A stretch of 64,000 nt of DNA from Aliivibrio_A sp016764915 (GCA_965224595.1 OZ245057.1:186001-250000), one strand, 5' to 3'; positions 37,535 through 46,869 are shown, numbered from the stretch's first letter. Program-made: numbers and translations. The notes: generated from the letters alone by a model not told the origin.

Positions 37535-38851
37535 TTATTTTAATTGTTCGATGCTTTCACCCAGTGCATTAATCAAAGAATCAATTTCAGAAAAAGAAGA
37601 CATGAAAGGAATACCCAGCTGTATCGTGTCACCACCAAAGCGAGTGTAAAAACCTTTATCCCACATGTTCATTGCTATTTGGTATGGACGATAACTGGGC
37701 GTATCACCCGATGGGTCGATGGTCAACCCAGCGGCCAATCCATAATTTCTAATATCTAATATTGATTCAAGGTGACTCAATGAATGGACTTTAGTTTCAA
37801 ACTCAGAACTGAGTTCACTTGCCCTACTAATGACGTTGTTAGATTGAATGTAATCGAGCGTAGCCAACGCTGCAGCACAACCAATTGGATGAGCTGAGTA
37901 TGTGTAACCGTGCGGTAACTCTATTAATGAGTCTTCACCGCTATGACTCATATAGCAGTCATATATTTCGCGACGAGTAAGAACAGCACCCAATGGAAAC
38001 AGGCCATTGGTAAGCTGCTTCGCCGTTGTCATAATGTCCGGTGTAACATCAAAGGCTTCCGCTGCACTATATGAACCCATGCGCCCAAAAGCGCAGATCA
38101 CTTCATCGAAAATCAATAAAATATCGTGTTCAACACAGATCTCTTTAAGCCTTTCAAGGTAACCGACAGGAGGTGGGATCACCCCACCAGAACCAGCAAC
38201 AGGTTCAACAATCACCCCGGCAATCGTAGAGCTGCCATGTAACTCAATAATATCCAATAATTGGTTAGCCAATTCAGCACCACTCTCTGGCTGTCCTTTA
38301 TTAAAAGTACCGGCTGCTTTTAAAGTATGTCCTAAGTGGTCAGCTTCAATACCCTGACCAAACAGCGAGCGATTACCGACAATGCCACCAACACTTATGC
38401 CGCCATAATTAACCCCGTGATACCCTTTTGTTCTGCCAACAAAACGTGTTTTTGACGCTTGTCCTTTTTTTACCCAATACCCTCTCGCAATTTTCAGCGC
38501 ACTATCAACCGCGTCCGATCCCCCAGTGGAAAAGAACACCTTGTCCAACCCATTTGGCATCACTTCAACTAATCTCTCAGCAAGCTCAAATGACTTTGTA
38601 TGACCAAACTGAAAGCTGGGTGCATAATCTAGCGTTTTTAACTGCTGAGCCATCGCATCATTGATTTCCGCCACATTATGGCCAAGGCCACACGTCCACA
38701 GTCCAGAAAGAGAGTCATATATTTTTCTCCCTTTATCATCTGTATAATAGTTGCCTGATGCCGATGCAAATATACGCGGATTTTTCTTGAACTCTCTATT
38801 GCTTGAAAAAGGCATCCAATGTGCGTCTAATTGAGATTGAGTCAATGACAT
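37535..38851 (-). CDS. Omega-amino-acid (beta-alanine):pyruvate aminotransferase
   Basis: This is a 438-residue class III PLP aminotransferase. Markers are HWMPFSSNREFKKNPRI, SGLWTCGLGHNVAEI, STGGSDAVDSALKIARGYW, IFDEVICAFGRMG and the PLP lysine in MTTAKQLTNGLFPLGAV. It is clearly paralogous to the enzyme at 6813 (same N-terminal W-M-P-F-x-x-N-R and G-Y-H-G-V-N-x-G-G-I-S-V-G-G stretches). First gene of the operon that continues with mmsA and TRAP genes; beta-alanine to malonate semialdehyde is the best supported reaction. TAGGGAAGC precedes the ATG. Confidence 0.9.
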   Translation of the reverse strand: MSLTQSQLDAHWMPFSSNREFKKNPRIFASASGNYYTDDKGRKIYDSLSGLWTCGLGHNVAEINDAMAQQLKTLDYAPSFQFGHTKSFELAERLVEVMPNGLDKVFFSTGGSDAVDSALKIARGYWVKKGQASKTRFVGRTKGYHGVNYGGISVGGIVGNRSLFGQGIEADHLGHTLKAAGTFNKGQPESGAELANQLLDIIELHGSSTIAGVIVEPVAGSGGVIPPPVGYLERLKEICVEHDILLIFDEVICAFGRMGSYSAAEAFDVTPDIMTTAKQLTNGLFPLGAVLTRREIYDCYMSHSGEDSLIELPHGYTYSAHPIGCAAALATLDYIQSNNVISRASELSSEFETKVHSLSHLESILDIRNYGLAAGLTIDPSGDTPSYRPYQIAMNMWDKGFYTRFGGDTIQLGIPFMSSFSEIDSLINALGESIEQLK

Positions 38852-38917
38852 AACGTGCTTCCCTATTTTTATCTGTTTTCCATAAGAACAAAGTACACAC
38901 GACGAAATATGAGTTAA

Positions 38918-38984
38918 ATCACCAATTGGTTAACTTAACGTTAACAATTTAGAAACAAACAGTTTTTGATGATACATTGGTGAT
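38918..38984. promoter_or_regulatory. Dyad-rich divergent promoter region, LysR operator candidate
   Basis: The gap between the aminotransferase (start 38851) and the LysR gene (39009) has a perfect inverted pair ATCACCAAT (38918-38926) and ATTGGTGAT (38976-38984), 49 bases apart, and an internal palindrome GTTAAC-TTAAC-GTTAAC at 38929-38945. The two-site layout fits recognition and activation sites of a LysR regulator. Confidence 0.5.
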
Positions 38985-39008
38985 ATCTAAAACGGACGGA
39001 CAGCCTTC

Positions 39009-39917
39009 ATGTCAAGAGACTACCTTAAGCAATTAGCGAATATGGACTTAAGAACCATGAGGATTTTTTGCAAAGTTGTTGAACTGACGGGATTTACTCA
39101 CGCCGCTAACGACCTAAATATTAGTCGCTCCGCCGTTAGTATTGCGATATCAGATCTAGAAATAAGGACTGGATTACATCTTTGTAATCGGGGACGAGGA
39201 GGTTTCTCTCTCACTAGCGAAGGAGAGCAATTTTACCTGCATGTTCAAACACTTCAAACATCTATTTCTACTTTTTGCAGTCACGTAAACCAGATACACA
39301 ATAAAACAGCAGGCGAGATCCACCTTGGAATCACAGACAGCTTTATCAATCATAAAAAGATGGTGATTACCGACATGATCTCTCAGATGAGAGAAAAATT
39401 TCCAGATGTTGCGGTGCATCTACAGATGATGCCATCAAAAAAAGTGGAAATTGATCTGCGTAATAATTTGTTGAATGTAGGGATTATTCAAGTAGAAAAA
39501 AGGGTTGCATGCTTCGAGTACTATCCACTCTATACTGAAATTGAAAACCTATACTGCGGGGTCGGACATCCTCTTTTTGACGACACATTATCCCATCATA
39601 GTCTGAACTCCATCACTGACCACCCTACGATAAAATCAGATTCCACTATCAACATCGACTGGTCACAATTTAATGTTTGCGCCGAGTCTCCCGACCGAGA
39701 AGGCACTGCGTTTCTTATTCTCAGTGGTAGCTACCTTGGCTTTTTACCCGACTTTTACGCCGAACAATGGGTGTCGACAGGTCGAATGAAACGACTCGAC
39801 ATCAAAGAGATCCAAAATGAAATTTCCTACGAGATGGTAATCATAAAATCTAATTCCAAAAACCTAATTCTCGATCACTGGTTAGCACTCTACAACGATA
39901 TGATCGCCCTAGCCTAA
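39009..39917 (+). CDS. LysR-family transcriptional regulator of the beta-alanine operon
   Basis: This is a 302-residue LysR protein. The HTH is KVVELTGFTHAANDLNISRS then AVSIAISDLEIR, followed by LCNRGRGGFSLTSEGEQFY, the same subgroup motif as the LysR protein at 2482. It is divergent from the aminotransferase-mmsA-TRAP operon and is its likely activator. The start could also be at the ATG for MDLRTMRIF, 12 codons in; the first ATG at 39009 is kept. The ligand is unknown. Confidence 0.9.
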   Translation: MSRDYLKQLANMDLRTMRIFCKVVELTGFTHAANDLNISRSAVSIAISDLEIRTGLHLCNRGRGGFSLTSEGEQFYLHVQTLQTSISTFCSHVNQIHNKTAGEIHLGITDSFINHKKMVITDMISQMREKFPDVAVHLQMMPSKKVEIDLRNNLLNVGIIQVEKRVACFEYYPLYTEIENLYCGVGHPLFDDTLSHHSLNSITDHPTIKSDSTINIDWSQFNVCAESPDREGTAFLILSGSYLGFLPDFYAEQWVSTGRMKRLDIKEIQNEISYEMVIIKSNSKNLILDHWLALYNDMIALA

Positions 39918-40116
39918 CCGAACAACCTAGATAAAGCTGAACATGGCATAGGCTTCGATGAAACATTCACTTATTCTAATCATAATGTGATCCAATTAAC
40001 CTCATTTAACGCTATTCTCATATCTTCAAGTGATCCTCTTCACCGAATACATCGCAAAAACACCATTAATGAATAGATCGAATACTGAGTAATCAATTAC
40101 TATAGAAGGACTAATA

Positions 40117-41334
40117 ATGTATCAATCAAAATGGAATATGATGTTACATCAATCAGTTATAAATATACGTGGACAAGCCAACAAGCTAGTACCCATCCCT
40201 TTGCCCAAACTCATTGAAGGTGAAGGCGCGATCACACAAACCGCTCAAGTATTAACACGAATGGGGGGTACGAAACCGTTAATTGTGACTGATGCGATAC
40301 TGGTAAAACTCGGTATTACCAAGCTTTTGACCGATGCACTGGATGCCCAGAATATTAGCTATGTTCTATTTGATGACGTAACACCCGACCCAACTTTGCC
40401 ATTAATTGCTAATGGTGTGCAACGATACAAACAGAGTGGATGTGATAGCCTTATTGCATTAGGCGGCGGTTCATCGATGGACTGTGCCAAGGGTATTGCA
40501 GCTGCGGCAGTTAAAAATGTAGAGGTGAAAAAGCTCATCGGTTTATTACGCGTACGCAAAGCGCTACCACCGTTTATTGCCATCCCAACAACAGCAGGTA
40601 CTGGTTCAGAAGCAACGATTGTTGCCGTTATATCTGATCCAGATAAAAAACTGAAACTGACCATTATTGACCCAAATTTAGTTCCCGCCGTTGCCATCCT
40701 TGACCCACTATTAATGAAAGGTTTACCTGCCAATATTACCGCTGAAACCGGTCTCGATGCACTTACCCACGCAATAGAGTCATACATAAGCAGTTATGCG
40801 ACGAAACAAACTAAGGCTTACAGTTATGATGCGGTCAAACGCGTATTTTCTTATTTACCCAAAGCTTACTTAGATGGCAACGATGTAGAAGCAAGGCGTC
40901 AAATGTCCATTGCAAGTTTTAATGCTGGCGTGGCGTTTACCCGCGCATCCATTGGTTATGTCCATGCGATTGCTCACCAAATGGGAGGCTATTATCATAT
41001 CCCACACGGACTAGCGAATGCGGTAATTCTACCGCATGTGTTGGACTTTTCGTTTGAAAAATCCTTGTGTCAGTATGCTGAATTAGCGATAGCAGCAGGG
41101 CTTTCTACTCGTGATGATACCCAAGTTGAAGCGGCGCATAAATTTGTTGCTGGCGTAAAAGCACTGAACCGAACATTGAATATTCAAACTGGTTTTCCAC
41201 AACTAAAAGAGCAAGACATTCCAACACTGGCTAAACGTGCCGTTAGAGAAGCGTACTGCGAATACCCAGTGCCGAAGCTGATGAATAGAGCTCAATGTGA
41301 AGATTTGCTCAAACAGTTATTATCTGTTGCTTAA
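40117..41334 (+). CDS. Iron-containing alcohol dehydrogenase
   Basis: This is a 405-residue group III (Fe-ADH) enzyme. The NAD-binding motif is ALGGGSSMDCAKGIA; metal ligands are in ETGLDALTHAIESY (Asp and His) and the HAIAHQMGGYYHIPHGLANA signature. PTTAGTGSEATIVAVI is also typical. AGAAGGA precedes the ATG at 40117. The N-terminus has about 18 residues ahead of the usual family start. Likely substrates are short-chain alcohols or aldehydes; nothing nearby fixes the choice. It is a single gene, convergent with the ABC transporter operon. Confidence 0.9.
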   Translation: MYQSKWNMMLHQSVINIRGQANKLVPIPLPKLIEGEGAITQTAQVLTRMGGTKPLIVTDAILVKLGITKLLTDALDAQNISYVLFDDVTPDPTLPLIANGVQRYKQSGCDSLIALGGGSSMDCAKGIAAAAVKNVEVKKLIGLLRVRKALPPFIAIPTTAGTGSEATIVAVISDPDKKLKLTIIDPNLVPAVAILDPLLMKGLPANITAETGLDALTHAIESYISSYATKQTKAYSYDAVKRVFSYLPKAYLDGNDVEARRQMSIASFNAGVAFTRASIGYVHAIAHQMGGYYHIPHGLANAVILPHVLDFSFEKSLCQYAELAIAAGLSTRDDTQVEAAHKFVAGVKALNRTLNIQTGFPQLKEQDIPTLAKRAVREAYCEYPVPKLMNRAQCEDLLKQLLSVA

Positions 41335-41360
41335 CTGCATAGAGCGAACTGACAGTATCA

Positions 41361-42137
41361 TCATTCAGCCTTAAAGGACTGCTTGACAGCATTCCGTTTT
41401 GAAATGTCGCTAAAACGAGGCACGATTATGTCCCCATGTTCTAAAGAGTGACGAACAATAGGCAGTTCGTAAAGTTGGCTTAAATGCTTCTCTTCAAGAA
41501 TATTATCTGAAAAACCAAATATGCTAGGGGCATGAGCTTTAACCAAAAGAACTTTATCGGATACATGGAGTGCCTGATGAGGACAGTGGGTGGTAAAGAT
41601 GACTGACCTACCCGCCAGACTAACATCCGCCATTGTTTGCAATACTTTATCCTGATTATGATAATCCAACGCCGATGTTGGTTCATCAAGAATCAAGATA
41701 CAAGGATCGGAAACCAATGCTCTGGCAATCAGAATGAGCTGTTTTTGTCCGCCACTTAAATGAGCAAAATTTTCATTGATATAATTCAACATACCGACCT
41801 GTTCCAGTGCCTGTTCAGTACGATACCTATCTCGCTTTAAGGGTGTAGCAAAAAGACCATTTTGACCACTAGCACCCATAACGACCATTTCTCCTACACT
41901 GTAATCAAATGGACTCAAGGTATTTTGAGGTACATATGAGCAACGCCCTGAAATATTGACGGTTCCACTGCTTAAAGGCAGTAGACCAAGTAATGCTTTA
42001 ATCAGTGTGGTTTTTCCTGACCCGTTAGGACCCAGTATTGCCAAAACCTCTCCTCTTTCTAGGGAGAAGCTATGTCCTTCGAAAATGGGTTTACCCGCTC
42101 CTGGGTATTGAAAAGAGATATTATCAACGTTAATCAT
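41361..42137 (-). CDS. Iron/siderophore-type ABC transporter ATP-binding protein (FecE family)
   Basis: This is a 258-residue ABC ATPase. Walker A is GPNGSGKTTLIK, Q-loop YVPQNT, signature LSGGQKQLILIARAL and Walker B ILILDEPTSALD. The match is to the FecE/BtuD-type importer ATPases. Its ATG overlaps the permease 3' end by eight bases. Known role: powers import of ferric siderophore, heme or cobalamin. The Fur box upstream of the first gene of the operon points to iron. Confidence 0.92.
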   Translation of the reverse strand: MINVDNISFQYPGAGKPIFEGHSFSLERGEVLAILGPNGSGKTTLIKALLGLLPLSSGTVNISGRCSYVPQNTLSPFDYSVGEMVVMGASGQNGLFATPLKRDRYRTEQALEQVGMLNYINENFAHLSGGQKQLILIARALVSDPCILILDEPTSALDYHNQDKVLQTMADVSLAGRSVIFTTHCPHQALHVSDKVLLVKAHAPSIFGFSDNILEEKHLSQLYELPIVRHSLEHGDIIVPRFSDISKRNAVKQSFKAE

Positions 42138-43233
42138 TGCTCCAGCCCTTCATTTGAGTCCGATACAGTAACCAACCAAAAATAGGCGCTCCAATTAATG
42201 AAGTAAGCACACCAATAGGGATTTCACCATAACTTGCTGTGCGCGCCACGGTATCAACTAAAATCATATATATTGCACCTATTAGCATCGATATTGGCAA
42301 CAATCGGGCGTGGTTTGCTCCAGTAATCATCCGGGAAAAATGAGGAATGATTAAGCCTACCCAGCCAACAATTCCGCTGACAGACACTGTTGCTGCAATC
42401 AACAACGAACAAGATAAAAGAACTACCCACCGGCTAGCATCAACATTAATACCAATGGAACGGGCCTCTTCCTCGCCGAGCGAGAGTATATTGATTACAT
42501 GTCGCATTTTGAGAATCAATACTCCAGCCGTCAATACTGGAACTAACAGATAAAGTACATCAACATAACCAGATTCATTGAAGGACCCTAGTAACCAATA
42601 AACAATCGCTGGAAGGCTGTCATCAGGATCGGCGGTATATTTAGCAAGAGACACCAATGAAGAAAAGAAAGCGGATGTCACTATGCCACCAAGAATAAGT
42701 GCAAGAATATTTTTCCCGCCCCCAGCGCTTGCTATCGCCATCGTTATCATTAAAGCAATCAAACCAAATAAAAAAGCAGCGACCGGAATAAAATAGTCGG
42801 GCAGCATAAAAAGAATAGAAAGCACGCCCCCAAAAGCAGCACCTGATGATACACCTATCACCTGCGGTCCAACTAAAGGGTTACGAAACATCCCTTGTAA
42901 TGCAGCCCCACTGATAGACAAAGCGGCGCCACATAACCCTGCAACAAGAATGCGTGGTAGACGAACTAACTCAACTATACGTTCTTCAACAATCTGCCAA
43001 CTCATTTCACCATGATTTGATATATCAAATACATTGGCGGCAAGTATACTGAGTACCTTACTAAATGAAATGTCATAACGTCCTGTTGAAAGAGCAAATA
43101 TCATCACCAGAAGCAACAGCACAGAAAGACAAGATAGTTGCCAGATATAAGCCCTTTTCCTAATTGAAGTTAATGAAAAGTCGGCAGAGTCTAGCCATTT
43201 ATTTGTGCCGATATTTCTATTTTTAACTAACAT
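42130..43233 (-). CDS. Iron/siderophore-type ABC transporter permease (FecCD family)
   Basis: The 367-residue permease has about nine to ten helices plus an N-terminal extension of about 30 residues. Family markers are RLPRILVAGLCGAALSISGAALQ, RNPLVGPQVIGVSSGAAFG, LGEEEARSIGINV (the coupling loop to the ATPase) and VGWVGLIIPHFSRM. It starts 15 bases after the binding-protein stop. The single permease would act as a homodimer. Part of the Fur-controlled operon. Confidence 0.92.
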   Translation of the reverse strand: MLVKNRNIGTNKWLDSADFSLTSIRKRAYIWQLSCLSVLLLLVMIFALSTGRYDISFSKVLSILAANVFDISNHGEMSWQIVEERIVELVRLPRILVAGLCGAALSISGAALQGMFRNPLVGPQVIGVSSGAAFGGVLSILFMLPDYFIPVAAFLFGLIALMITMAIASAGGGKNILALILGGIVTSAFFSSLVSLAKYTADPDDSLPAIVYWLLGSFNESGYVDVLYLLVPVLTAGVLILKMRHVINILSLGEEEARSIGINVDASRWVVLLSCSLLIAATVSVSGIVGWVGLIIPHFSRMITGANHARLLPISMLIGAIYMILVDTVARTASYGEIPIGVLTSLIGAPIFGWLLYRTQMKGWSND

Positions 43234-43248
43234 TGTGCCCTACTTAGT

Positions 43249-44322
43249 TTAGTGAATTATCTTCACGTAGTCTTTCCCATCTTTATTCATCTCTTCTCTT
43301 AATATATGCGCCAATTGGGCTTCTGACGGAGTTTTTCCATACAACATAGGGTAAGCAGACAAAATAGAATCACGAATGGAGCCATCAAGTAAGTCAGGGT
43401 GTACTGTTCGTGTGAACCATTCCCAGCCCAAAGGAGATTCCTGATTAGGTGGATCCCATCGATCCCCACCAACCGGCACTTTATATACTCGTTTGTTTTT
43501 TACGGCACTTATCGAACTCAAAATGGGATTATTATAAATAGTTTCTGGTGTCAGCTTTGCATTGAAACCAAACAACCAGATAATATCTGGGTTAGCTTCA
43601 AGCACCATCTCTGGGTCAATATCGACGAATGCGGCATCAACGCTGAGTGCATTCTTTGCACCAGCTGTATCCATGAAAAATTGAAAATGGCTATTGGGTC
43701 CCGCCGCTCTTTGAGGGGCTAGCATATATAATACTTTGGGTTTGTTTGCGTCGGGCACCAGTTTTGTTTTTCTGGTAATCCGCTTATATGTGCTCTGATG
43801 CCACTTGAGGATTTTTTCCGCTCTCTCTTTCTTATCCATCATTAACGCGATATCAGTTAACCATGTTTTAGCAATGTCTATTTTTTGATACTTCATGCCA
43901 ACCACTGTTAACCCAGCAGCCTCAAGCGCATCTATGGATTTAGTTTTTCGGGCCCATTGCAGAACGACATCCGGCTCTAAATTAAGCAGCTCTTCAATAT
44001 TCGGAGTCCCTTGTTTGGAAATAATATCTGAAGATACCTTACTCAGCTCAGGGTAAAACTCGTCCAAAACACCTTCAATAATAGCATTGTGGGAATTAGG
44101 AGAAGTTCCGACCAACGAGTTACCATCATTTGTAATGGTAACTACCATCGAACCAGCTGGGGTCGCAATGGTAGCAACTCTTTTCGGCACCGAAGGTAAA
44201 GTAATGTCACGCCCAGCTTGATCAGTAAATTTAATGGGGTCAGCCCAAACGACATTGACATAGAGAAAATTAGAAACAATTAGTGCCATCAAGGCGATAG
44301 CGGCCTTTTTACGTTCTAGCAT
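43249..44322 (-). CDS. ABC transporter periplasmic binding protein, iron-complex family
   Basis: This is a 357-residue type III (BtuF/FecB-like) binding protein. A signal peptide (about 1-27, MALIVSNFLYVNVVWA) is followed by ITLPSVPKRVATIATP and NIEELLNLEPDVVLQWA, the usual PF01497 pattern. The ATG at 44322 is chosen because the longer frame to 44364 would begin inside the Fur box. It is the first gene of the operon. The substrate (ferric siderophore, heme or another chelate) is not fixed by sequence. Confidence 0.9.
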   Translation of the reverse strand: MLERKKAAIALMALIVSNFLYVNVVWADPIKFTDQAGRDITLPSVPKRVATIATPAGSMVVTITNDGNSLVGTSPNSHNAIIEGVLDEFYPELSKVSSDIISKQGTPNIEELLNLEPDVVLQWARKTKSIDALEAAGLTVVGMKYQKIDIAKTWLTDIALMMDKKERAEKILKWHQSTYKRITRKTKLVPDANKPKVLYMLAPQRAAGPNSHFQFFMDTAGAKNALSVDAAFVDIDPEMVLEANPDIIWLFGFNAKLTPETIYNNPILSSISAVKNKRVYKVPVGGDRWDPPNQESPLGWEWFTRTVHPDLLDGSIRDSILSAYPMLYGKTPSEAQLAHILREEMNKDGKDYVKIIH

Positions 44323-44362
44323 ATGAAAAATACCTAAGAAACATATAGAAGCGCACACTAAC

Positions 44363-44381
44363 ACTAATGATAGTCATTCTC
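44363..44381. promoter_or_regulatory. Fur box upstream of the iron ABC operon
   Basis: The 19-base site at 44363-44381 matches the Fur consensus at 15 of 19 positions (core TAATGATAGTCATT). It lies about 40 bases upstream of the binding-protein ATG at 44322, a normal position for repression when iron is plentiful. Confidence 0.75.
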
Positions 44382-44497
44382 AATAAAAATAACAACAGAT
44401 ATTCAACCCGAAAAAACATATACGCTAGACACGCAATAAACCCACAACAAAGAGGTTAATTTTCAAAAGATCAGGATTATAGAAATAGGAAAGAAGC

Positions 44498-44543
44498 TTG
44501 GAGCGTGCAGTGGGAATCGAACCCACATCATCAGCTTGGAAGG
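44498..44543 (-). repeat. 3' fragment of tRNA-Gly (anticodon to CCA end)
   Basis: These 46 bases are identical to the 3' half of the tRNA-Gly gene at 46517-46591, from the CCA end through the anticodon, and then diverge completely (GTTAAACC instead of CTGAGGTA). The 5' half is missing, so it cannot fold into a tRNA. Such 3' tRNA remnants are typical of attachment sites left by integrases. It lies at the far side of hipBA from the two intact tRNA genes. Confidence 0.85.
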
Positions 44544-44593
44544 GTTAAACCACTGAGCTTTGGTGTTGAAAAATTCAATATGTGAAGCTTAAT

Positions 44594-45898
44594 TTATAAC
44601 TTTTTAAGCTGCTTCAGCATTCCTGAGAATATACTTTCTGATATCTTTTTAGGGAAATCCATTGCCAACTTTGCTTGAGTCTCAATAATTATTTGCTCAG
44701 TGCCAGCTTTAATCTCATTTAGTATACTTTCCATTTTAGCTGTTTCAAATCCAACTTGCTTTGCCGTTTCAATGAAGTGTCGAGGGTAAATTTTATTAAT
44801 ATGATACTTTTTACCTTTCGTCGCTTTTAAGCCCATCGCCAGTTTCACTTGGCGAATATTCACCCCTTTTTTATTCACAACAGGGAAAACTGATAACACA
44901 TCATAAAACGGTGTTAATTGAAATTGTCCATCAGGAAAAATGAAAATAGAAAAGTTTTTAGCGTGACCATCTGATGCCCCCATCAACCAAAACAATACTT
45001 GCGCCTTCATAAAATCAGCCCTATCTTTTGCAGCATTCTTTGAGCCTAATAAATGGCTCATTATTTGCTCAATACCAGGGCCACCTTGATTTTCATACTT
45101 CAAGGCTGAAGGTGTATTAAATACTTGGCAGTAATCTTCTTGAGGCCTTCTCATTAACCATTTTCTATCACTTGAATATTGGCGATCAAAACGTTCTACA
45201 GAAAGTACATTCATCTCCCCTAACGCTAGGATTTCACATCCAGCAACAGATAAGCCGTAGGCTTGCAACAATAGCATGCATAAAAATTCATTCTCTACGC
45301 TATCAGACATATCTAGAGAGTAAGAGTGGCTTTGAATCTGCCCGATAGGTAGCTTGATAATGTGCGAAGTAGGTGTAGAGTTTAAAGGTAAACACCAAGT
45401 TTGATCGATATTCAATAAAGCTGTTTTTTCTTGTGCTCCCGCAACGGATATGCGGAAATCTTGCAGATCTTCAATCATACCAAGTGGTATATCGGCACGA
45501 TATCCCATTATTATTTTATCTAACTCTTCATTACCTAATGCTCTATATTCTAGATTTTTAACGTTAAGAGGGGCTTCCCCCTTTGGTAATAGCTGCAAAG
45601 CACCTACGCAGTCTCTACCGATCATAGATAACAAATCAAAGGGTAGAGAGGAACCAGCCTGATAACGCGCAACAATACGTTGCCTGACTTCTGAGTTATC
45701 AGGCAGTAAATTATCAAAGTAGTTATAGACAACATCACCACGATATTCGGATTTAACCAGTGGCATTGATAATGATATTGGGCGGCTTCCGCTCAATGCC
45801 AACCAACTATTTGAGTAGCTAAAAGAATGAGCACCATTACTAGATTTTTTAAACTCGCCGACGAGATAGCCATTAAGGTAGACATCTAAGATAGCCAT
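44594..45898 (-). CDS. hipA: HipA-type serine/threonine kinase toxin
   Basis: This is a 434-residue HipA protein with the N-terminal couple_hipA domain (LNGYLVGEFKK, YNYFDNLLPDN) and the C-terminal kinase domain. Visible kinase features are the P-loop-like VAGAQEKTALL, the catalytic GASDGHAKNFSIF and the metal-binding Asp in PFYDVLSVFP. The ATG at 45898 shares one base with the hipB stop (TAATG) and has GAGGAG five bases upstream. Known role: in E. coli, HipA phosphorylates glutamyl-tRNA synthetase and causes dormancy, with HipB as the antitoxin. The gene looks intact, full length, and linked to a tRNA fragment downstream. Confidence 0.92.
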   Translation of the reverse strand: MAILDVYLNGYLVGEFKKSSNGAHSFSYSNSWLALSGSRPISLSMPLVKSEYRGDVVYNYFDNLLPDNSEVRQRIVARYQAGSSLPFDLLSMIGRDCVGALQLLPKGEAPLNVKNLEYRALGNEELDKIIMGYRADIPLGMIEDLQDFRISVAGAQEKTALLNIDQTWCLPLNSTPTSHIIKLPIGQIQSHSYSLDMSDSVENEFLCMLLLQAYGLSVAGCEILALGEMNVLSVERFDRQYSSDRKWLMRRPQEDYCQVFNTPSALKYENQGGPGIEQIMSHLLGSKNAAKDRADFMKAQVLFWLMGASDGHAKNFSIFIFPDGQFQLTPFYDVLSVFPVVNKKGVNIRQVKLAMGLKATKGKKYHINKIYPRHFIETAKQVGFETAKMESILNEIKAGTEQIIIETQAKLAMDFPKKISESIFSGMLKQLKKL

Positions 45899-46152
45899 TA
45901 CCACTCCTCTTTCCAGCCTGACTCATCATCGCCCGTTTTGCTATTACGAGGTTTAATTTCAAATTCTAACTCAAGCGCAGAAAGAAGTTTAAAAAAGGTA
46001 TCCATCTTGGTCGTTCCAGATCTTAACTCAAAATTTGAAACAGTATCTTGCCGTACTCCAACTTTTTTAGCGACATCTGTTTGTGATAATTCATTATCTA
46101 AACGAACATCCTTTAAATATGCACTGAGCTGTTTTGTTGTAGAGATTTTCAT
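45898..46152 (-). CDS. hipB: HipB-type antitoxin, XRE DNA-binding protein
   Basis: This is an 84-residue XRE-family protein. The HTH covers about residues 18-70 (ELSQTDVAKKVGVRQDTVSNFE). The ATG at 46152 has AAGGTG upstream; the frame is open from a TTG at 46176 without support. It is coupled to hipA by a one-base overlap. Known role: binds and inhibits HipA and represses the operon. Repeats overlapping and upstream of its ribosome site are candidate operators. Confidence 0.9.
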   Translation of the reverse strand: MKISTTKQLSAYLKDVRLDNELSQTDVAKKVGVRQDTVSNFELRSGTTKMDTFFKLLSALELEFEIKPRNSKTGDDESGWKEEW

Positions 46153-46160
46153 ATTACACC

Positions 46161-46228
46161 TTACACGCTGTAGCAAGTAAATTAATTATTACACTGTTTA
46201 ACAGGTAAATCAAACTTTACACGCTATA
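46161..46228. promoter_or_regulatory. Direct repeats upstream of hipB, candidate HipB operators
   Basis: TTACACGCTGTA (46161-46172) and TTACACGCTATA (46217-46228) differ by one base and lie 56 bases apart in the hipB leader. The first abuts the ribosome-binding site. Two half-conserved copies around the promoter fit autorepression by HipB. Confidence 0.5.
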
Positions 46229-46376
46229 AGGAGTTTGGCCACCGAGTAATTTTGGGTAGGCTTAAACAGTAAAATGATTTGGATACAGACACACAAAAAC
46301 ACGCCATCAAGTGCTAAAGAATAAAATGTAATTGGGATAAATTTGAACTGTGAATTAAAGCGAGAATTGAGCTATA

Positions 46377-46451
<75 letters not shown>

Positions 46452-46516
46452 AATATTGAAGCTTATAATATTGCAGATTGTAACAGTGTTATCTCATCAC
46501 AACTTCAAAGAGAAGT

Positions 46517-46591
<75 letters not shown>

Positions 46592-46837
46592 TGAGATGAG
46601 TGTAATAATGCCATCACTTAGGAAAAAGAAAAGCAGTATTTTACTTATAAGTGACTGTTTGCGCTTTTTTTGTTCGATAATCGCTATTTTGCTTAGTTAT
46701 TAATCGTCTATTCGTTATATCTCCTAATACAAACTGCGTAAATACAGTTTCCTACCATCTAAAGCGTGTTTTTCCCTTTTATAGAAATAAATCGTGATTC
46801 TCAAGTTTGTTTCTACTATCATCCTATCGCCTAAGCA

Positions 46838-46853
46838 GGGCAAACGTTTACTT
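46838..46853. promoter_or_regulatory. PurR-like box upstream of pyrC
   Basis: GGGCAAACGTTTACTT matches the 16-base PurR consensus ACGCAAACGTTTGCGT at 12 positions, including the whole GCAAACGTTT core. It lies 16 bases before the pyrC start. E. coli pyrC is a known PurR target, which supports the call. Confidence 0.65.
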
Positions 46854-46869
46854 AATGATTGGAGCTGCA

